The position numbers and the translations under genes were made by a program. Source: JAHEDH01 sp963753285 (lineage in GTDB: Bacteria > Actinomycetota > Acidimicrobiia > Spongiisociales > ZC4RG35). Taken from it: 64,000 nucleotides of DNA. Below are positions 19,715 through 27,862 of the stretch, piece after piece. The notes beneath the pieces were generated by a model. It was given only the letters and a program-made list of their open reading frames with translations. It made no database searches and was not told the origin of the DNA. The stretch lies in the NCBI GenBank assembly GCA_963753285.1, contig CAVWBT010000003.1, positions 186,001 to 250,000 of the forward strand, read 5' to 3'. Each line of letters begins with the position of its first letter. The stretch's first letter is position 1.

Positions 19715-19806
19715 TCGCGCTCAGCGATGAACCACGACGTACCGGCACGCAGACGGCGACGAGCGCATTCACTCGCGCCAACGGCCGACCCGGCGAGGGA
19801 CCGGGC

Positions 19807-20736
19807 TCAGCCGAGGAGTGCCGGGAAGAAGGCGGCGTACAACAGGATGAACAGCACCGCCGATCGCCAGTCGTGCCTCCGCCGCCAGGCGAGGACAGCA
19901 GCGACCACACCGAGCACCACCGCCCCCAGGAGGCTCCCGCGAAGAGCGAGCTCGGCGGTGACCTCGTTCGGCGCGATGATCGGCCCTGAGCCGATCGACA
20001 CCGTTGCGTCGAGAAGTGACGCACCCAACAGCCCACCGATGGCCATCTCACGCTCGCCCTTCCGCAGGGCGGTGGCATCGACCACGAGTTCGGGAAGCGA
20101 CGTGCCGATCGACGCCAGGAAGAAGCTCACCACGTACTCGGGAAGCTCCATGCGTTCCGCGATACCGATGAAACCCTGCACCGCGGCGAACGCCCCGCCC
20201 CCGACCACTGCCAACGCCCCCGCCGCCTCCAACCAGGTCATCGTTCTCCGTGGCGGCTGCTCCTCGATGGGGAGCTCCAGCTGTTTGGGTGGAGCGAACT
20301 TGAAGATCGCGTAGGAGGCGATCGCCCAGAACCCGACCAAGAGGCCTCCGTCGATTCTCGTCAGGTCACCGTCCAGCATCAGGCCTGCACCGAGCAGCAG
20401 CGCGACGACGGTTGCACCGCCGGTGCTGACGGCGTCCCGCCTTTCGACGCCGAACGCCCCACCGATGAGTGGGAGGAGAGCGAGGACCAGGGTCGACTGG
20501 GTCACGGCGGAACCGATGGAGTCCCCGACGTTGATGTCTCCGTGACCCGACAGCGAGGCCGCGACCGAGTTGGCGATCTCGGGCAGGTCGGTGCCGATGG
20601 CCAGCAAGATGAGCCCGATCACGAAGGGCGAGATGGCGGTCCCGGCCACGATCGCCCGCGCGCGATCGACAACGACTCGGCTTGCGAGGATCGCTGCGGC
20701 CAAGCCACCGACGATGAGAAGGATGGAAGCTGTCAT
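19807..20736 (-). CDS. Sodium/calcium antiporter family protein (CaCA)
   Basis: The product has 309 residues and about ten membrane helices in two inverted halves. Each half carries an alpha-repeat: residues ~38-80 with LLAIGTDLPEIANSVAAS and GDSIGSAVTQ, and residues ~205-250 with ASIGTSLPELVVDATA and GGLLGASLLDA. These Glu/Asp-Ser motifs coordinate the cation. It resembles YrbG-type exchangers that move Ca2+ (or K+) against Na+ or H+ across the inner membrane. It looks monocistronic. Confidence 0.93.
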   Translation of the reverse strand: MTASILLIVGGLAAAILASRVVVDRARAIVAGTAISPFVIGLILLAIGTDLPEIANSVAASLSGHGDINVGDSIGSAVTQSTLVLALLPLIGGAFGVERRDAVSTGGATVVALLLGAGLMLDGDLTRIDGGLLVGFWAIASYAIFKFAPPKQLELPIEEQPPRRTMTWLEAAGALAVVGGGAFAAVQGFIGIAERMELPEYVVSFFLASIGTSLPELVVDATALRKGEREMAIGGLLGASLLDATVSIGSGPIIAPNEVTAELALRGSLLGAVVLGVVAAVLAWRRRHDWRSAVLFILLYAAFFPALLG

Positions 20737-20947
20737 GTGACGATCTTCACCGTCAGGTGACCAACCGAGTCGCGCCAGAGTCGAGGGTCACTGGTCTCAA
20801 CACACCTGGCGGAAGACCTACGGATGGAGTGAGCCAGGCCCCTCCCACATCGTTCGACCGACCGCTCGTGCGTTGGTCGCCACCCTCGTGTTGCCGGTGA
20901 CGGTCGGGGTGGTGATCGGGAAGTCGAGCGGCACCTCCCGCACGCGG

Positions 20948-20979
20948 CTCAGCCGGGCGGCGCCCGCCACCCGGCTGAG
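20948..20979 (-). terminator. Hairpin terminator after envelope-gene operon
   Basis: A 10-bp stem (CTCAGCCGGG / CCCGGCTGAG) with a 12-nt loop lies 17 bp beyond the stop codon at 20996 of the three-gene minus operon. The remaining bases 20737-20947 show no gene. Confidence 0.65.
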
Positions 20980-20995
20980 ATCGGGTCGTCGGAGA

Positions 20996-21202
20996 TCAGG
21001 CCGGAGGCCCCTGGATACGCGTCGTCCTCCTCGACGTGAGCAACAGGATCACGCCGATGGCCACGAGCACCAGTGGGCCTGCGTAGCGCAGGTCACCCAG
21101 CGAGAATTCCCACACATCGAGCGCTTCGAGCGTGAACACGAACCCGAAGACGGTGAGTGCCGCACCCCAGACGAAGGTCGGCAGGTGCATGCGATCCATC
21201 AT
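20996..21202 (-). CDS. Small LiaI/LiaF-type membrane protein
   Basis: The product has 68 residues with two membrane helices (FVWGAALTVFGFVFTLEAL and YAGPLVLVAIGVILLLT) and a short basic tail. The 'W-G ... G ... G-P-L-V-L-V-A-I-G' layout is that of LiaI/DUF5668 domains. Its ATG overlaps the stop codon of the upstream LiaF-like gene (ATGA), so the two are translated together. Probably part of an envelope-stress module; no direct evidence of function. Confidence 0.7.
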   Translation of the reverse strand: MMDRMHLPTFVWGAALTVFGFVFTLEALDVWEFSLGDLRYAGPLVLVAIGVILLLTSRRTTRIQGPPA

Positions 21203-21834
21203 CTGCGCACCTCCACTTGTCCCATGAAGACACCCGCGTCGATCACCAGCACATCGCGGGCAGAGCCATTGCTCGTGAAGCTGTCCTCCACGTCGATGCC
21301 GTCAGTCTGCTCACCGAAGAGCCGGACTTCGCCGGCACCGGACCGAGCCTGCACGTCCACTGCGACATCGTCGGGGACGATGATCAAGAGCTCTCCGAGC
21401 CCGACATCGGCCTCGACTTCGACCGTTCCTTCGATCCGCAGATCGGTGAGGTCGAGTCGCATCGAGCCGATTCCGAGCCGGTATGGCGAATCGAGATCAC
21501 TCATCGTCGCCGGTTCGTATCTCCGATCACCGATCCCGCCGCGGAATCCCTGTGTGGGGGCGACCGCGGTCAGGAGCGTGAGCACTGCGAGGATCACCCC
21601 GAGGGTCACGAGACCCGGATGCTCACCCTCGAACGACAGTGCCAGCAGAACCACACCGATTGCTGTGACCAGCAACGGCAGCACCATGCCTGCGTCGATG
21701 TCGATCCAGTCGAGCCGTTCGGCCATCCATACGGCGCCGACCACGACGAGCAGCGCACCCATGGCGATCCGCCCACCGATCGGCGGCCGAGACTTCGTGG
21801 TCTGTACGACCTCTCTGTCATCGACGATTGTCAC
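21199..21834 (-). CDS. LiaF-like cell-envelope stress protein
   Basis: The product has 211 residues. Residues ~20-110 hold four hydrophobic helices (GALLVVVGAVWMAERL; LPLLVTAIGVVLLAL). Residues ~120-211 form a right-handed beta domain (LGIGSMRLDLTDL, VEADVGLGELLIIVPDDV, GAGEVRLFGEQ) typical of the DUF2154/LiaF C-terminal adhesion-like domain. Such proteins modulate responses to cell-wall antibiotics. I place the start at GTG 21834 because the RBS GGAGGTGG lies 5 bp before it; a GTG at 21843 would sit on the RBS. It overlaps the upstream PspC gene by 17 bp. Confidence 0.82.
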   Translation of the reverse strand: MTIVDDREVVQTTKSRPPIGGRIAMGALLVVVGAVWMAERLDWIDIDAGMVLPLLVTAIGVVLLALSFEGEHPGLVTLGVILAVLTLLTAVAPTQGFRGGIGDRRYEPATMSDLDSPYRLGIGSMRLDLTDLRIEGTVEVEADVGLGELLIIVPDDVAVDVQARSGAGEVRLFGEQTDGIDVEDSFTSNGSARDVLVIDAGVFMGQVEVRR

Positions 21835-22246
21835 GTGAACCACCTCCCCATAGCAGTGCTGCCCCCAGCGCGATCAGCACTCCCGGCCAGAACAGGTTGT
21901 CGATCCATGGGATCGCCAGGTTGAGCAGCGCGATCGCACCGATGGCGATCAAAACCGCTCCCACGATGATCGTGCCTTGCGTTCCCGAGTGCTTCGACGG
22001 CGTAGCCGGCGGCTCGCCTGGCTCCCGTTCGGGGATCGCGATCATGGCGATGATGTAGAGGATCAAGCCTCCGCCTGCACCGGCGAACACCAGGGCAACG
22101 AATGCGACGCGGAACCACACGGGGTCGATCCCGAAGTACTCGCCGAGACCGCCACACACACCGCCGAACACCTTGTCGTCGGGTGAGCGCCTCAGGCGCG
22201 CCTTCTGCTCCTCGATCTCCGGGGTCCGCGTGTCTTGGTCTGTCAA
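21818..22246 (-). CDS. PspC domain protein
   Basis: The product has 142 residues. A short charged N-terminus is followed by the PspC core (LRRSPDDKVFGGVCGGLGEY then FGIDPVWFRVAFV), then two more membrane helices at the C-terminus (residues ~95-135). PspC proteins sense envelope stress; in actinobacteria they often head small LiaF/LiaI operons, as here. The start is TTG, supported by RBS GGGAGG six bases upstream. First gene of a three-gene operon. Confidence 0.93.
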   Translation of the reverse strand: MTDQDTRTPEIEEQKARLRRSPDDKVFGGVCGGLGEYFGIDPVWFRVAFVALVFAGAGGGLILYIIAMIAIPEREPGEPPATPSKHSGTQGTIIVGAVLIAIGAIALLNLAIPWIDNLFWPGVLIALGAALLWGGGSRDNRR

Positions 22247-22342
22247 ACTGAACCTCCCGGGTCATTGCCTTCACGCTATGGAGCACCGGATCGAAGAACC
22301 AGTGACGGAAGACCCGATGCGGAGCACGGCGAAGCCGTGCGT

Positions 22343-22417
22343 TTCACGTCCCACGTCCCACGTAACACGTCCGCCGCCCTGCGTCCCACGGTCGTCGCCC
22401 TGCGTCCCACGGTCGTC
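22343..22417. repeat. Short tandem repeats: CACGT-type heptamers and a 21-bp duplication
   Basis: Bases 22343-22370 read TTCACGT CCCACGT CCCACGT AACACGT, preceded by a hairpin GCACGGC-GAA-GCCGTGC (22322-22338). Bases 22376-22417 are two perfect copies of a 21-bp unit beginning GCCCTGCGTCCCACG. The region 22247-22667 contains no gene I can support. Confidence 0.85.
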
Positions 22418-22428
22418 GCGTGATCGGA

Positions 22429-22510
22429 GAGGTGCGGGGCGAGGTTTGCCTCGCCCGCGGCGCATCACGCCGAAACCGTGGTCCCATCCCCCAGGCGCGT
22501 CACGTCGGCA
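22429..22510. repeat. Dispersed palindromic element, copy B
   Basis: This copy has GAGGTGC, the hairpin GGGCGAGG-TTTG-CCTCGCCC (22437-22456), GCGGCGCATC, then CCCAGGCGCGTCACGTCGG. The order matches copy A at 1114-1197, with compensatory changes in the stem. Confidence 0.5.
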
Positions 22511-22667
22511 CCAACACGCCTGGTCCGGGTCAACGCCTGTCACGGCCCGAGCCGCGGGCGCTGCGAGCGGCCGCCCCTGTCCGGTCTGAGACGTGAGACC
22601 GTATCCACGTGACGGCGAGTGAGTTTCGGCTCTACCGGGTGCGAATCGAACGAGTCACGGTGACGTG

Positions 22668-22847
22668 ATGGAACCCGGCAACGCAACACGTAACCGGTTG
22701 ATGCTGGCAGTTGGACTCGTCATGGCGTTGGCATCAGCTGCGCTGATCGTCTGGACAGATATCGAGGTCCCTGTGCTGTCGGCGATCGGAGTCGCAGGAA
22801 TCGCGCTGATCGCCATCAGCCGCAAGGACCGCCGGCTCCTGGGGTAG
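22668..22847 (+). CDS. Small membrane protein (hypothetical)
   Basis: A 59-residue frame encodes two hydrophobic helices (LMLAVGLVMALASAALIVW and VLSAIGVAGIALIAI) with charged ends (SRKDRRLLG). No clear RBS. A perfect odd palindrome GTCAC-G-GTGAC (22654-22664) lies just before the ATG and might be an operator. The clean hydrophobic pattern supports a real gene, but there is no recognised family. Confidence 0.45.
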   Translation: MEPGNATRNRLMLAVGLVMALASAALIVWTDIEVPVLSAIGVAGIALIAISRKDRRLLG

Positions 22848-23053
22848 CGAACCGAGACCGCAGCTGCTCCCGGAAGGGTGCGGGCGAGCCATGGCACCTG
22901 ACCCTGGTCGTTTGTCACGTCGCGAACATGAAACCGGACGCCCGGGAGCTGAACGGCCGCGCTCACGCCCGCGTCCACCGCTGTCACACACCTGGAACTC
23001 GGAACCTGGGACCTGATACCTTCGATTTGGAACTCGAAACCTGGAAAGCGGCC

Positions 23054-23572
23054 TCAGCCGGCGGTGCGGTCCATCGACTCGATGGTTGCGCGGACTTCCT
23101 GAGGATCGACCGGCGGGTAGAACACCAGCGTGTACTGATCGCATCGCTCCCCCGGCTCCTCGAACCATGCGACCACCCATTCACCCGACTCGAACGGGCC
23201 GACCCGGGCGTCGACTCCGTCGATCTCGACGATCTGGCTCTCGCCCGGCCACTGCTCGGGAGGGAGGGCACCACGAATGAGCGCCATGGCGAGACTCCCG
23301 TCGTCGGCGAGCCAGATCTCCGATGAGCTGCCCGGCACGATCGTGTAGTCATCGAACGGGAGGTCGGCGACCGGAACCTGATCGGACGAGATTCCCGACG
23401 GGAACGAACCGATGTCGTACGGCGGGGCCGGGCAGTCGGCCAGTCGCTCGATGGTGGTCGTCGTCTCCGGAACGGTTGTGGTCGTCGGTGGCTCCGTGGT
23501 CGTCGAACCGGCGCCTGCATCGGTGCAGGCTGCCGCGAGCAACGCGAGCATCACGATCACCCCCCGACGCAC
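23054..23572 (-). CDS. Putative lipoprotein with Thr-rich linker
   Basis: The product has 172 residues. A signal sequence ends in the lipobox LLAAAC (Cys16), followed by a Thr-rich linker (residues ~23-41) and a compact domain with two further cysteines (ADCPAP and GERCDQYT). It would be anchored on the outer face of the membrane. The start is GTG, 2 bp after the acyl-ACP desaturase stop, so it is the last gene of the lipid operon. No family recognised. The region 22848-23053 downstream holds only degenerate GGAAC/CCTGG-type short repeats. Confidence 0.75.
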   Translation of the reverse strand: MRRGVIVMLALLAAACTDAGAGSTTTEPPTTTTVPETTTTIERLADCPAPPYDIGSFPSGISSDQVPVADLPFDDYTIVPGSSSEIWLADDGSLAMALIRGALPPEQWPGESQIVEIDGVDARVGPFESGEWVVAWFEEPGERCDQYTLVFYPPVDPQEVRATIESMDRTAG

Positions 23573-23574
23573 GA

Positions 23575-24465
23575 TCAGGCGAACCTCGCCTCGAAGCGCT
23601 CCGCCTTCCGGATCAGCTGCGCCGGCAAGGACATGATCTTGTCCTGCAGCTCCTGGCCCTTCTTGTCGAGTCCGGTGAGGTCGCCGATCGACCAGTAGTT
23701 GAGCAGCGGTTGCACGACGTTGTCGTGATGGATCCGCATGTTGTAGACGCCGGCCCTGGCGACCTCGATCGAGCGCCTCAAGAAGCCGGGGATCCCCACG
23801 CCGGGCATGTCGAAGTTGTCGAGGACGTTCCACAGTCCGTCGAGCGCAGCAGTGGGTTTGACCTTCATCATCTCGGTCATGACGCCCCGGTAGAAGACGA
23901 AATGGTGGTTCTCGTCAGCGGCGATGTTGCGCATGAGCTCGAAGGCGTCCTCGTCCTCGGTGATCTTTCCGGCATTGCGATGGGAGACCCGCGTGGCGAG
24001 TTCCTGCGCAGTCGTGTAGGCGAACAGCTCCGCCGGCTTGCTCCACTTCGGTTCCCAGCCGGCCTTCATCGTCGCCATGCGGTCGTCCTCGAGCTCGACG
24101 GGATCGCAGTTGCGTGACGTCAGCAGGTAGGAGCGGATCGCGATCGCGTGCTGACCTTCCTCGGCTGTCCACATTCCGTTCCATTCACGCCAGATCGAGC
24201 CTTCCGGCATGTACTTCTCGAGGGTCACGTGGTAGTACGGGAGGTTGTCCTCGGTGAGCAGATTGAGCACGAGAGACGTCCGCGCCCGCTCGTTGATCGT
24301 CGCCTGGGACTCCTCCCACGGCTTGTCCTTGAAGCTCTCGCCACGCTCCCACGGCACCAGGTCGTGGAAATACCAGTGCTTCCGCCGCTCCTTGTGCTCG
24401 GTGATGAGGCGCCCGACGGTCGGTTCGACGAGATCGAGCAATTCGAGGTCTTCCTGGAATGCCAT
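23575..24465 (-). CDS. Acyl-ACP desaturase (soluble diiron type)
   Basis: The product has 296 residues. The two diiron-binding motifs are EEGQH at 102-106 and DENHH at 184-188, set in helices as in stearoyl-ACP desaturase and the mycobacterial DesA proteins. The N-terminal KHWYFHDLVPWERGE is also typical. It would insert a cis double bond in ACP-bound fatty acids, which could supply the olefin for the methyltransferase encoded just upstream. Start ATG 24465 lies 4 bp after the stop of that gene. The pairing with a UfaA1-like enzyme is functionally coherent. Confidence 0.93.
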   Translation of the reverse strand: MAFQEDLELLDLVEPTVGRLITEHKERRKHWYFHDLVPWERGESFKDKPWEESQATINERARTSLVLNLLTEDNLPYYHVTLEKYMPEGSIWREWNGMWTAEEGQHAIAIRSYLLTSRNCDPVELEDDRMATMKAGWEPKWSKPAELFAYTTAQELATRVSHRNAGKITEDEDAFELMRNIAADENHHFVFYRGVMTEMMKVKPTAALDGLWNVLDNFDMPGVGIPGFLRRSIEVARAGVYNMRIHHDNVVQPLLNYWSIGDLTGLDKKGQELQDKIMSLPAQLIRKAERFEARFA

Positions 24466-24469
24466 CAGC

Positions 24470-25645
24470 TCATGTCCCTCTCTCGAACGCCCACTGCTGT
24501 ACCGAGATGCGTCCTGTGTTGAATCCTGCTTCACAATAGGCGAGGTAGTACCTCCACATCCTCCGAAAGCGGTCATCGAACCCGAGCTCGGCGATCACCG
24601 GCCACGCGACATCGAATCGTTCGAGCCACAGCGAGAGCGTCCGAGCATAGGAGGGGCCGAAGTCGACGACCTCGACGGTGTGGAGCCCGACGCCGGTAGA
24701 GAGCTCTCTGATCAAGGCGGGTGGCGGAACCCGGCCCCCGGGGAAGATGTACTCGCGGATGAAGTCGTTGCGGTTGCGGTAGGTCTTCCAGATGCCGTCG
24801 TCGATCACGATGGCCTGGAGCCCGGCTCGCCCGCCGGGGCGCAGGTTGGCGGCGATGGCCGCGAACAGCGCCGGCCAGCGATCCTGATCGATCGATTCGA
24901 TCATCTCGATCGAGACGACGGCGTCGTACTCCCCTCGCTCGTCGGCGAAGTCCAAGAGTTTGAAGGTCGTCCGGTCGGAGAGCCCCGCCTCGGCCATTCG
25001 CTTGTCGGCGTATCCGAGTTGCTCCTCGGCGATGGTGAGGCCGGTCACGGATGCACCCGCCCGAGCGGCGTACTCGGCGAACCCTCCCCAACCCGAGCCG
25101 ATCTCCAACACGTCGGTGCCGGCGGACACCCCGGCCAGCTCGGCGATCTTCGCGTACTTGGCCTGCTGGGCGGCCGCCAGGTCGTCGGTGTGGGTGAACA
25201 GGCCGGACGAATAGGTCATCGACGGGTCGAGCCAGAGCTCGTAGAACTCGTTTCCCAGGTTGTAGTGATCCGCCATGGTGTCGACGGCGCCACTTCGCCG
25301 GTCGGGCTTCACGGCGTTCCAAACACCGGATACGGTCCGCTTGAAGACCGATCCGAAGGATCCGGAGAACGAGGCGTCCTGGTTGACCGCCGCCATCGTC
25401 AGGAACGCTGCGAGGTCGGGCGTGTCCCACCACCCCTCGACGTAGCCCTCGCCGAGCGCGCTGGCGCCGTGACGAAGGAGTGACCGCTCGGCGGCCGAGT
25501 CGGAGATCATGATCTCTGCATGCGGACCCGGACGCGAACCTCGGAAGTCTCGAACCGATCCGTCGGGTCGCTCCAGCCGCAGGCTGCCGCGATCGATTCG
25601 ACCGGCGAGCGCATCGACGACCTTGGTTGTCACGGATCGACTCAT
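24470..25645 (-). CDS. ufaA1: Cyclopropane-fatty-acid-synthase-like lipid methyltransferase (UfaA1 type)
   Basis: The product has 391 residues. An N-terminal lipid-binding region is followed by HYNLGNEFYELWLD (from residue 127), the SAM motif LEIGSGWGG at 180-188, a bicarbonate/substrate region EMIESI and the C-terminal YYLAYCEAGF segment. The family methylates cis double bonds of phospholipid acyl chains, forming cyclopropane, 10-methyl or methylene products. The neighbours DUF1365 and an FAD amine-oxidase-like protein repeat the order of Mycobacterium tuberculosis Rv0449c-Rv0448c-ufaA1. The start overlaps the DUF1365 stop (ATGA). Exact product not determinable from sequence. Confidence 0.93.
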   Translation of the reverse strand: MSRSVTTKVVDALAGRIDRGSLRLERPDGSVRDFRGSRPGPHAEIMISDSAAERSLLRHGASALGEGYVEGWWDTPDLAAFLTMAAVNQDASFSGSFGSVFKRTVSGVWNAVKPDRRSGAVDTMADHYNLGNEFYELWLDPSMTYSSGLFTHTDDLAAAQQAKYAKIAELAGVSAGTDVLEIGSGWGGFAEYAARAGASVTGLTIAEEQLGYADKRMAEAGLSDRTTFKLLDFADERGEYDAVVSIEMIESIDQDRWPALFAAIAANLRPGGRAGLQAIVIDDGIWKTYRNRNDFIREYIFPGGRVPPPALIRELSTGVGLHTVEVVDFGPSYARTLSLWLERFDVAWPVIAELGFDDRFRRMWRYYLAYCEAGFNTGRISVQQWAFERGT

Positions 25646-26427
25646 CGCACGTCCTCCCGGGTCCCGGCAGCGTAGGTGACACCCAGGCTGGGAGGCTCGG
25701 GCTTCGAGCGGAACCCGACGCGCTTGCGCGCCAGCTTCAGGGCCTCCCAGTGGATGCCGGCGATGACCTTGAACGAGACGAGCGGGTGACTCCAGAACAG
25801 GCGCACCAGGTTCCGGTCGGTCAGCACCGAGCGGACCCCGGCGAACGACGCGGTGAGCAACGGCCCATGCTCATTGGAGTAGTCGATGACGACGCTCACC
25901 GTCTTGCCGGGCGGTCGCAGCCGGAAGTCGTAGTCGCCTGCCACGTCGAAGAACGGCGACACGTGGAAGACCTTCTCAGTGGCGTGGGTGACGAGCGTGC
26001 CTTCGCTCGGCTCGACCGGGGCGACGTAGCAGTGGCGCTCACCGAACGTGTTGCGGACCTCGTGGATGATCCCGGCGAGTCTTCCGGATTCGTCGTGGCA
26101 GTACCAGACCGTCAGGGGATCGAAGCCGTACCCGAGAATGCGCGGGTAGACGAGCAGTTGGATCCGCCCGCTGCCGATCTCGACGCCGACACCGCTCAGG
26201 AGCCGCTGCGCCCACGGTCGCAACGGCGAGCCGTCACGGGGTCCGTGGTCGATGCGCCGGAATGACATCAGGTTGAACCGATCCACCGAGAACCACCTGA
26301 GGTCTGCGTCGAGGTCATCCAGTTCGTCGATGTCGAGCAAGAGCGAGTAGACCCGGTACCGGAGGGCGTGCTGCTTCGGGGCGAACCTCCGGTGCGAGAC
26401 CTGACCCGTGTAGATCGCAGATCTCAT
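25642..26427 (-). CDS. DUF1365 family protein
   Basis: The product has 261 residues. It starts SAIYTGQVSHRRFAPKQHAL, the family signature (Y-x-G-x-V-x-H-x-R), and has YPRILGYGFDPLTVWYC in the middle and HWEALKLARKR near the end. DUF1365 genes nearly always sit between an FAD amine-oxidase-like gene and a Cfa-type methyltransferase, as here, and their products are thought to help modify fatty acids. Translationally coupled on both sides by 4-bp overlaps. Reaction unknown to me. Confidence 0.92.
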   Translation of the reverse strand: MRSAIYTGQVSHRRFAPKQHALRYRVYSLLLDIDELDDLDADLRWFSVDRFNLMSFRRIDHGPRDGSPLRPWAQRLLSGVGVEIGSGRIQLLVYPRILGYGFDPLTVWYCHDESGRLAGIIHEVRNTFGERHCYVAPVEPSEGTLVTHATEKVFHVSPFFDVAGDYDFRLRPPGKTVSVVIDYSNEHGPLLTASFAGVRSVLTDRNLVRLFWSHPLVSFKVIAGIHWEALKLARKRVGFRSKPEPPSLGVTYAAGTREDVR

Positions 26428-27713
26428 CGCAACGCGTTCACTCCGTCTGCGATTCTGGCAGCCTGACTGTCCGGCTCGACGTCGTTCCACCACGGAACGC
26501 CACCGCCGAGTGCGCGGCCCACGGCCATGCCTGATTCGAGCCCGTCTTCGTGGAATCCGTATCCGGTCCATGCACCACAGAACCAGGAACGCTCCGAGCC
26601 CTGGATGTCGACGAGCCGGAGCTGGGCGGCAATCGCCTCTGGGTCGAAGACGGGGTGTGTGTACCACGAGGCTCGATGCACGGTCTCTGGTTCGAAGGGT
26701 GGGTTGAGCGTGACGAACACGTTCTGTTCGGTTGGAAGCGGCTGGAGGCGGTTCATCCAGTAGGTCACGGTGACGGGCTCCCCCGGCTCGGTCTCGAGCA
26801 CATTCCACGCCGACCAGGTGCGCTTGGCTCGCGGCATCAATCGCTCATCGGAATGCATCACCGCGTGGTTGTCGGAGAACTGGAATGCCCCCAGGACCTT
26901 GCGCTCGTCGTCGGTGGCGCCCTCGGAGAGGATGTCGAGGGTGGTGTCGGCGTGGCAGGCGAACACGACCTGGTCTGCTTCGAATCGGTGGCCCGACTCG
27001 GTGCGTACGACGACCGCGTCGACCAGGCGATCGACCGAGCCGACGGGCGCACCGGTCACGACTCTCGCTCCGGATGCGTCGACCAGGCGACGTACGTACT
27101 CGCGGGAGCCGCCCGGCACCGTGCGCCACGTCGGTCGACCGGTGATGTCGAGCAGGCGGTGCTGATCGAAGAATCGCAGCAGCGTGCCGGCCGGGATGTC
27201 GGCGGCGTCGATGTGCGGGGAACTCCAGATCGCCGCAGCCATGGGAAGCAGGTAGCGATCCCGGAACACCGCCGGGAAGCCGAGGTCGTCGACGAAATGC
27301 CCGATCGTGCGCGGATCGTCGAGGTGCTCACGTGCGACATCGCGGAATCGAAGGATCGACCGCAGCAGCCGGTAGGCGGCGGGTCGGGCCCAGTTGAGCC
27401 CGCCGAAGAGTCCAGATGCATCGCCGGAGTATTCGAACTCGGGAGAGGAGAGCGCGAACGACATGTCGCTGTCTGCAACCGGCACCCCGATTTCGTCGAA
27501 CAGCCGGATCATGTGCGGATAGGTCAGGTCGTTGTAGACGATGAAGCCCATGTCCACCGGGATGGTTCCGCCGGTCGTGGCGACATCGACAGTGTCGGCA
27601 TGGCCCCCGATGTGCGATCCGGCCTCCAGCACGACGACATCGGCGACGTCACGCAGCGTCCAGGCGGCACCGAGCCCGGCGATCCCGGATCCGACGACGA
27701 CGACCTTCTGCAT
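26424..27713 (-). CDS. FAD-dependent amine-oxidase-like oxidoreductase
   Basis: The product has 429 residues. An N-terminal Rossmann motif VVVVGSGIAGLGAAW (residues 4-18) is followed by a conserved Glu (VVLEAGSHIGGHADT), and the C-terminus carries the FAD-closing motif WFCGAWTGYGFHEDGLESGM. This matches the Rv0449c-type protein found with DUF1365 and lipid methyltransferases; such enzymes may reduce or oxidise the methylated acyl intermediate. It is the first gene of the five-gene lipid operon. RBS AGGAG lies 7 bp before ATG 27713, and a SigK-like promoter lies at 27758-27784. Confidence 0.93.
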   Translation of the reverse strand: MQKVVVVGSGIAGLGAAWTLRDVADVVVLEAGSHIGGHADTVDVATTGGTIPVDMGFIVYNDLTYPHMIRLFDEIGVPVADSDMSFALSSPEFEYSGDASGLFGGLNWARPAAYRLLRSILRFRDVAREHLDDPRTIGHFVDDLGFPAVFRDRYLLPMAAAIWSSPHIDAADIPAGTLLRFFDQHRLLDITGRPTWRTVPGGSREYVRRLVDASGARVVTGAPVGSVDRLVDAVVVRTESGHRFEADQVVFACHADTTLDILSEGATDDERKVLGAFQFSDNHAVMHSDERLMPRAKRTWSAWNVLETEPGEPVTVTYWMNRLQPLPTEQNVFVTLNPPFEPETVHRASWYTHPVFDPEAIAAQLRLVDIQGSERSWFCGAWTGYGFHEDGLESGMAVGRALGGGVPWWNDVEPDSQAARIADGVNALR

Positions 27714-27757
27714 GTGAGAGCTCCTGGCTGTGAGGGTTGAGGATGCGGATACCCCCT

Positions 27758-27784
27758 GTTCGGAGCACCAAACCCAGCGGATGG
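27758..27784 (-). promoter_or_regulatory. SigK-like promoter of the lipid operon
   Basis: On the minus strand CCATCC (27784-27779), 15 bp, CCGAAC (27763-27758), 44 bp before the start codon. From memory the SigK consensus of M. tuberculosis is CCATCC-N16/17-CCGAAT, so the spacer here is one short. The spacer shares GCTGG and GCT with the sigma-gene promoter at 58904-58931. Confidence 0.55.
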
Positions 27785-27844
27785 GCAGCTTTCGGGCGCG
27801 GCGACGCCGAACCCCTGGCACCGACGCATGCGGCTGAGATGGGT

Positions 27845-27862
27845 GCGCCTATCGATAGGCGC
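27845..27862 (-). terminator. Palindrome at the end of the beta-propeller gene
   Basis: GCGCCTATCGATAGGCGC is a perfect 18-bp palindrome overlapping the stop codon at 27849. It may act as the terminator of the CapA/propeller operon. The remaining spacer to 27713 holds the lipid-operon promoter. Confidence 0.4.

Noticed and set aside
22655..22987. 110-residue minus-strand frame over the small membrane protein
   Set aside because: No domain and composition of an antisense frame; the plus frame has clean hydrophobic helices.
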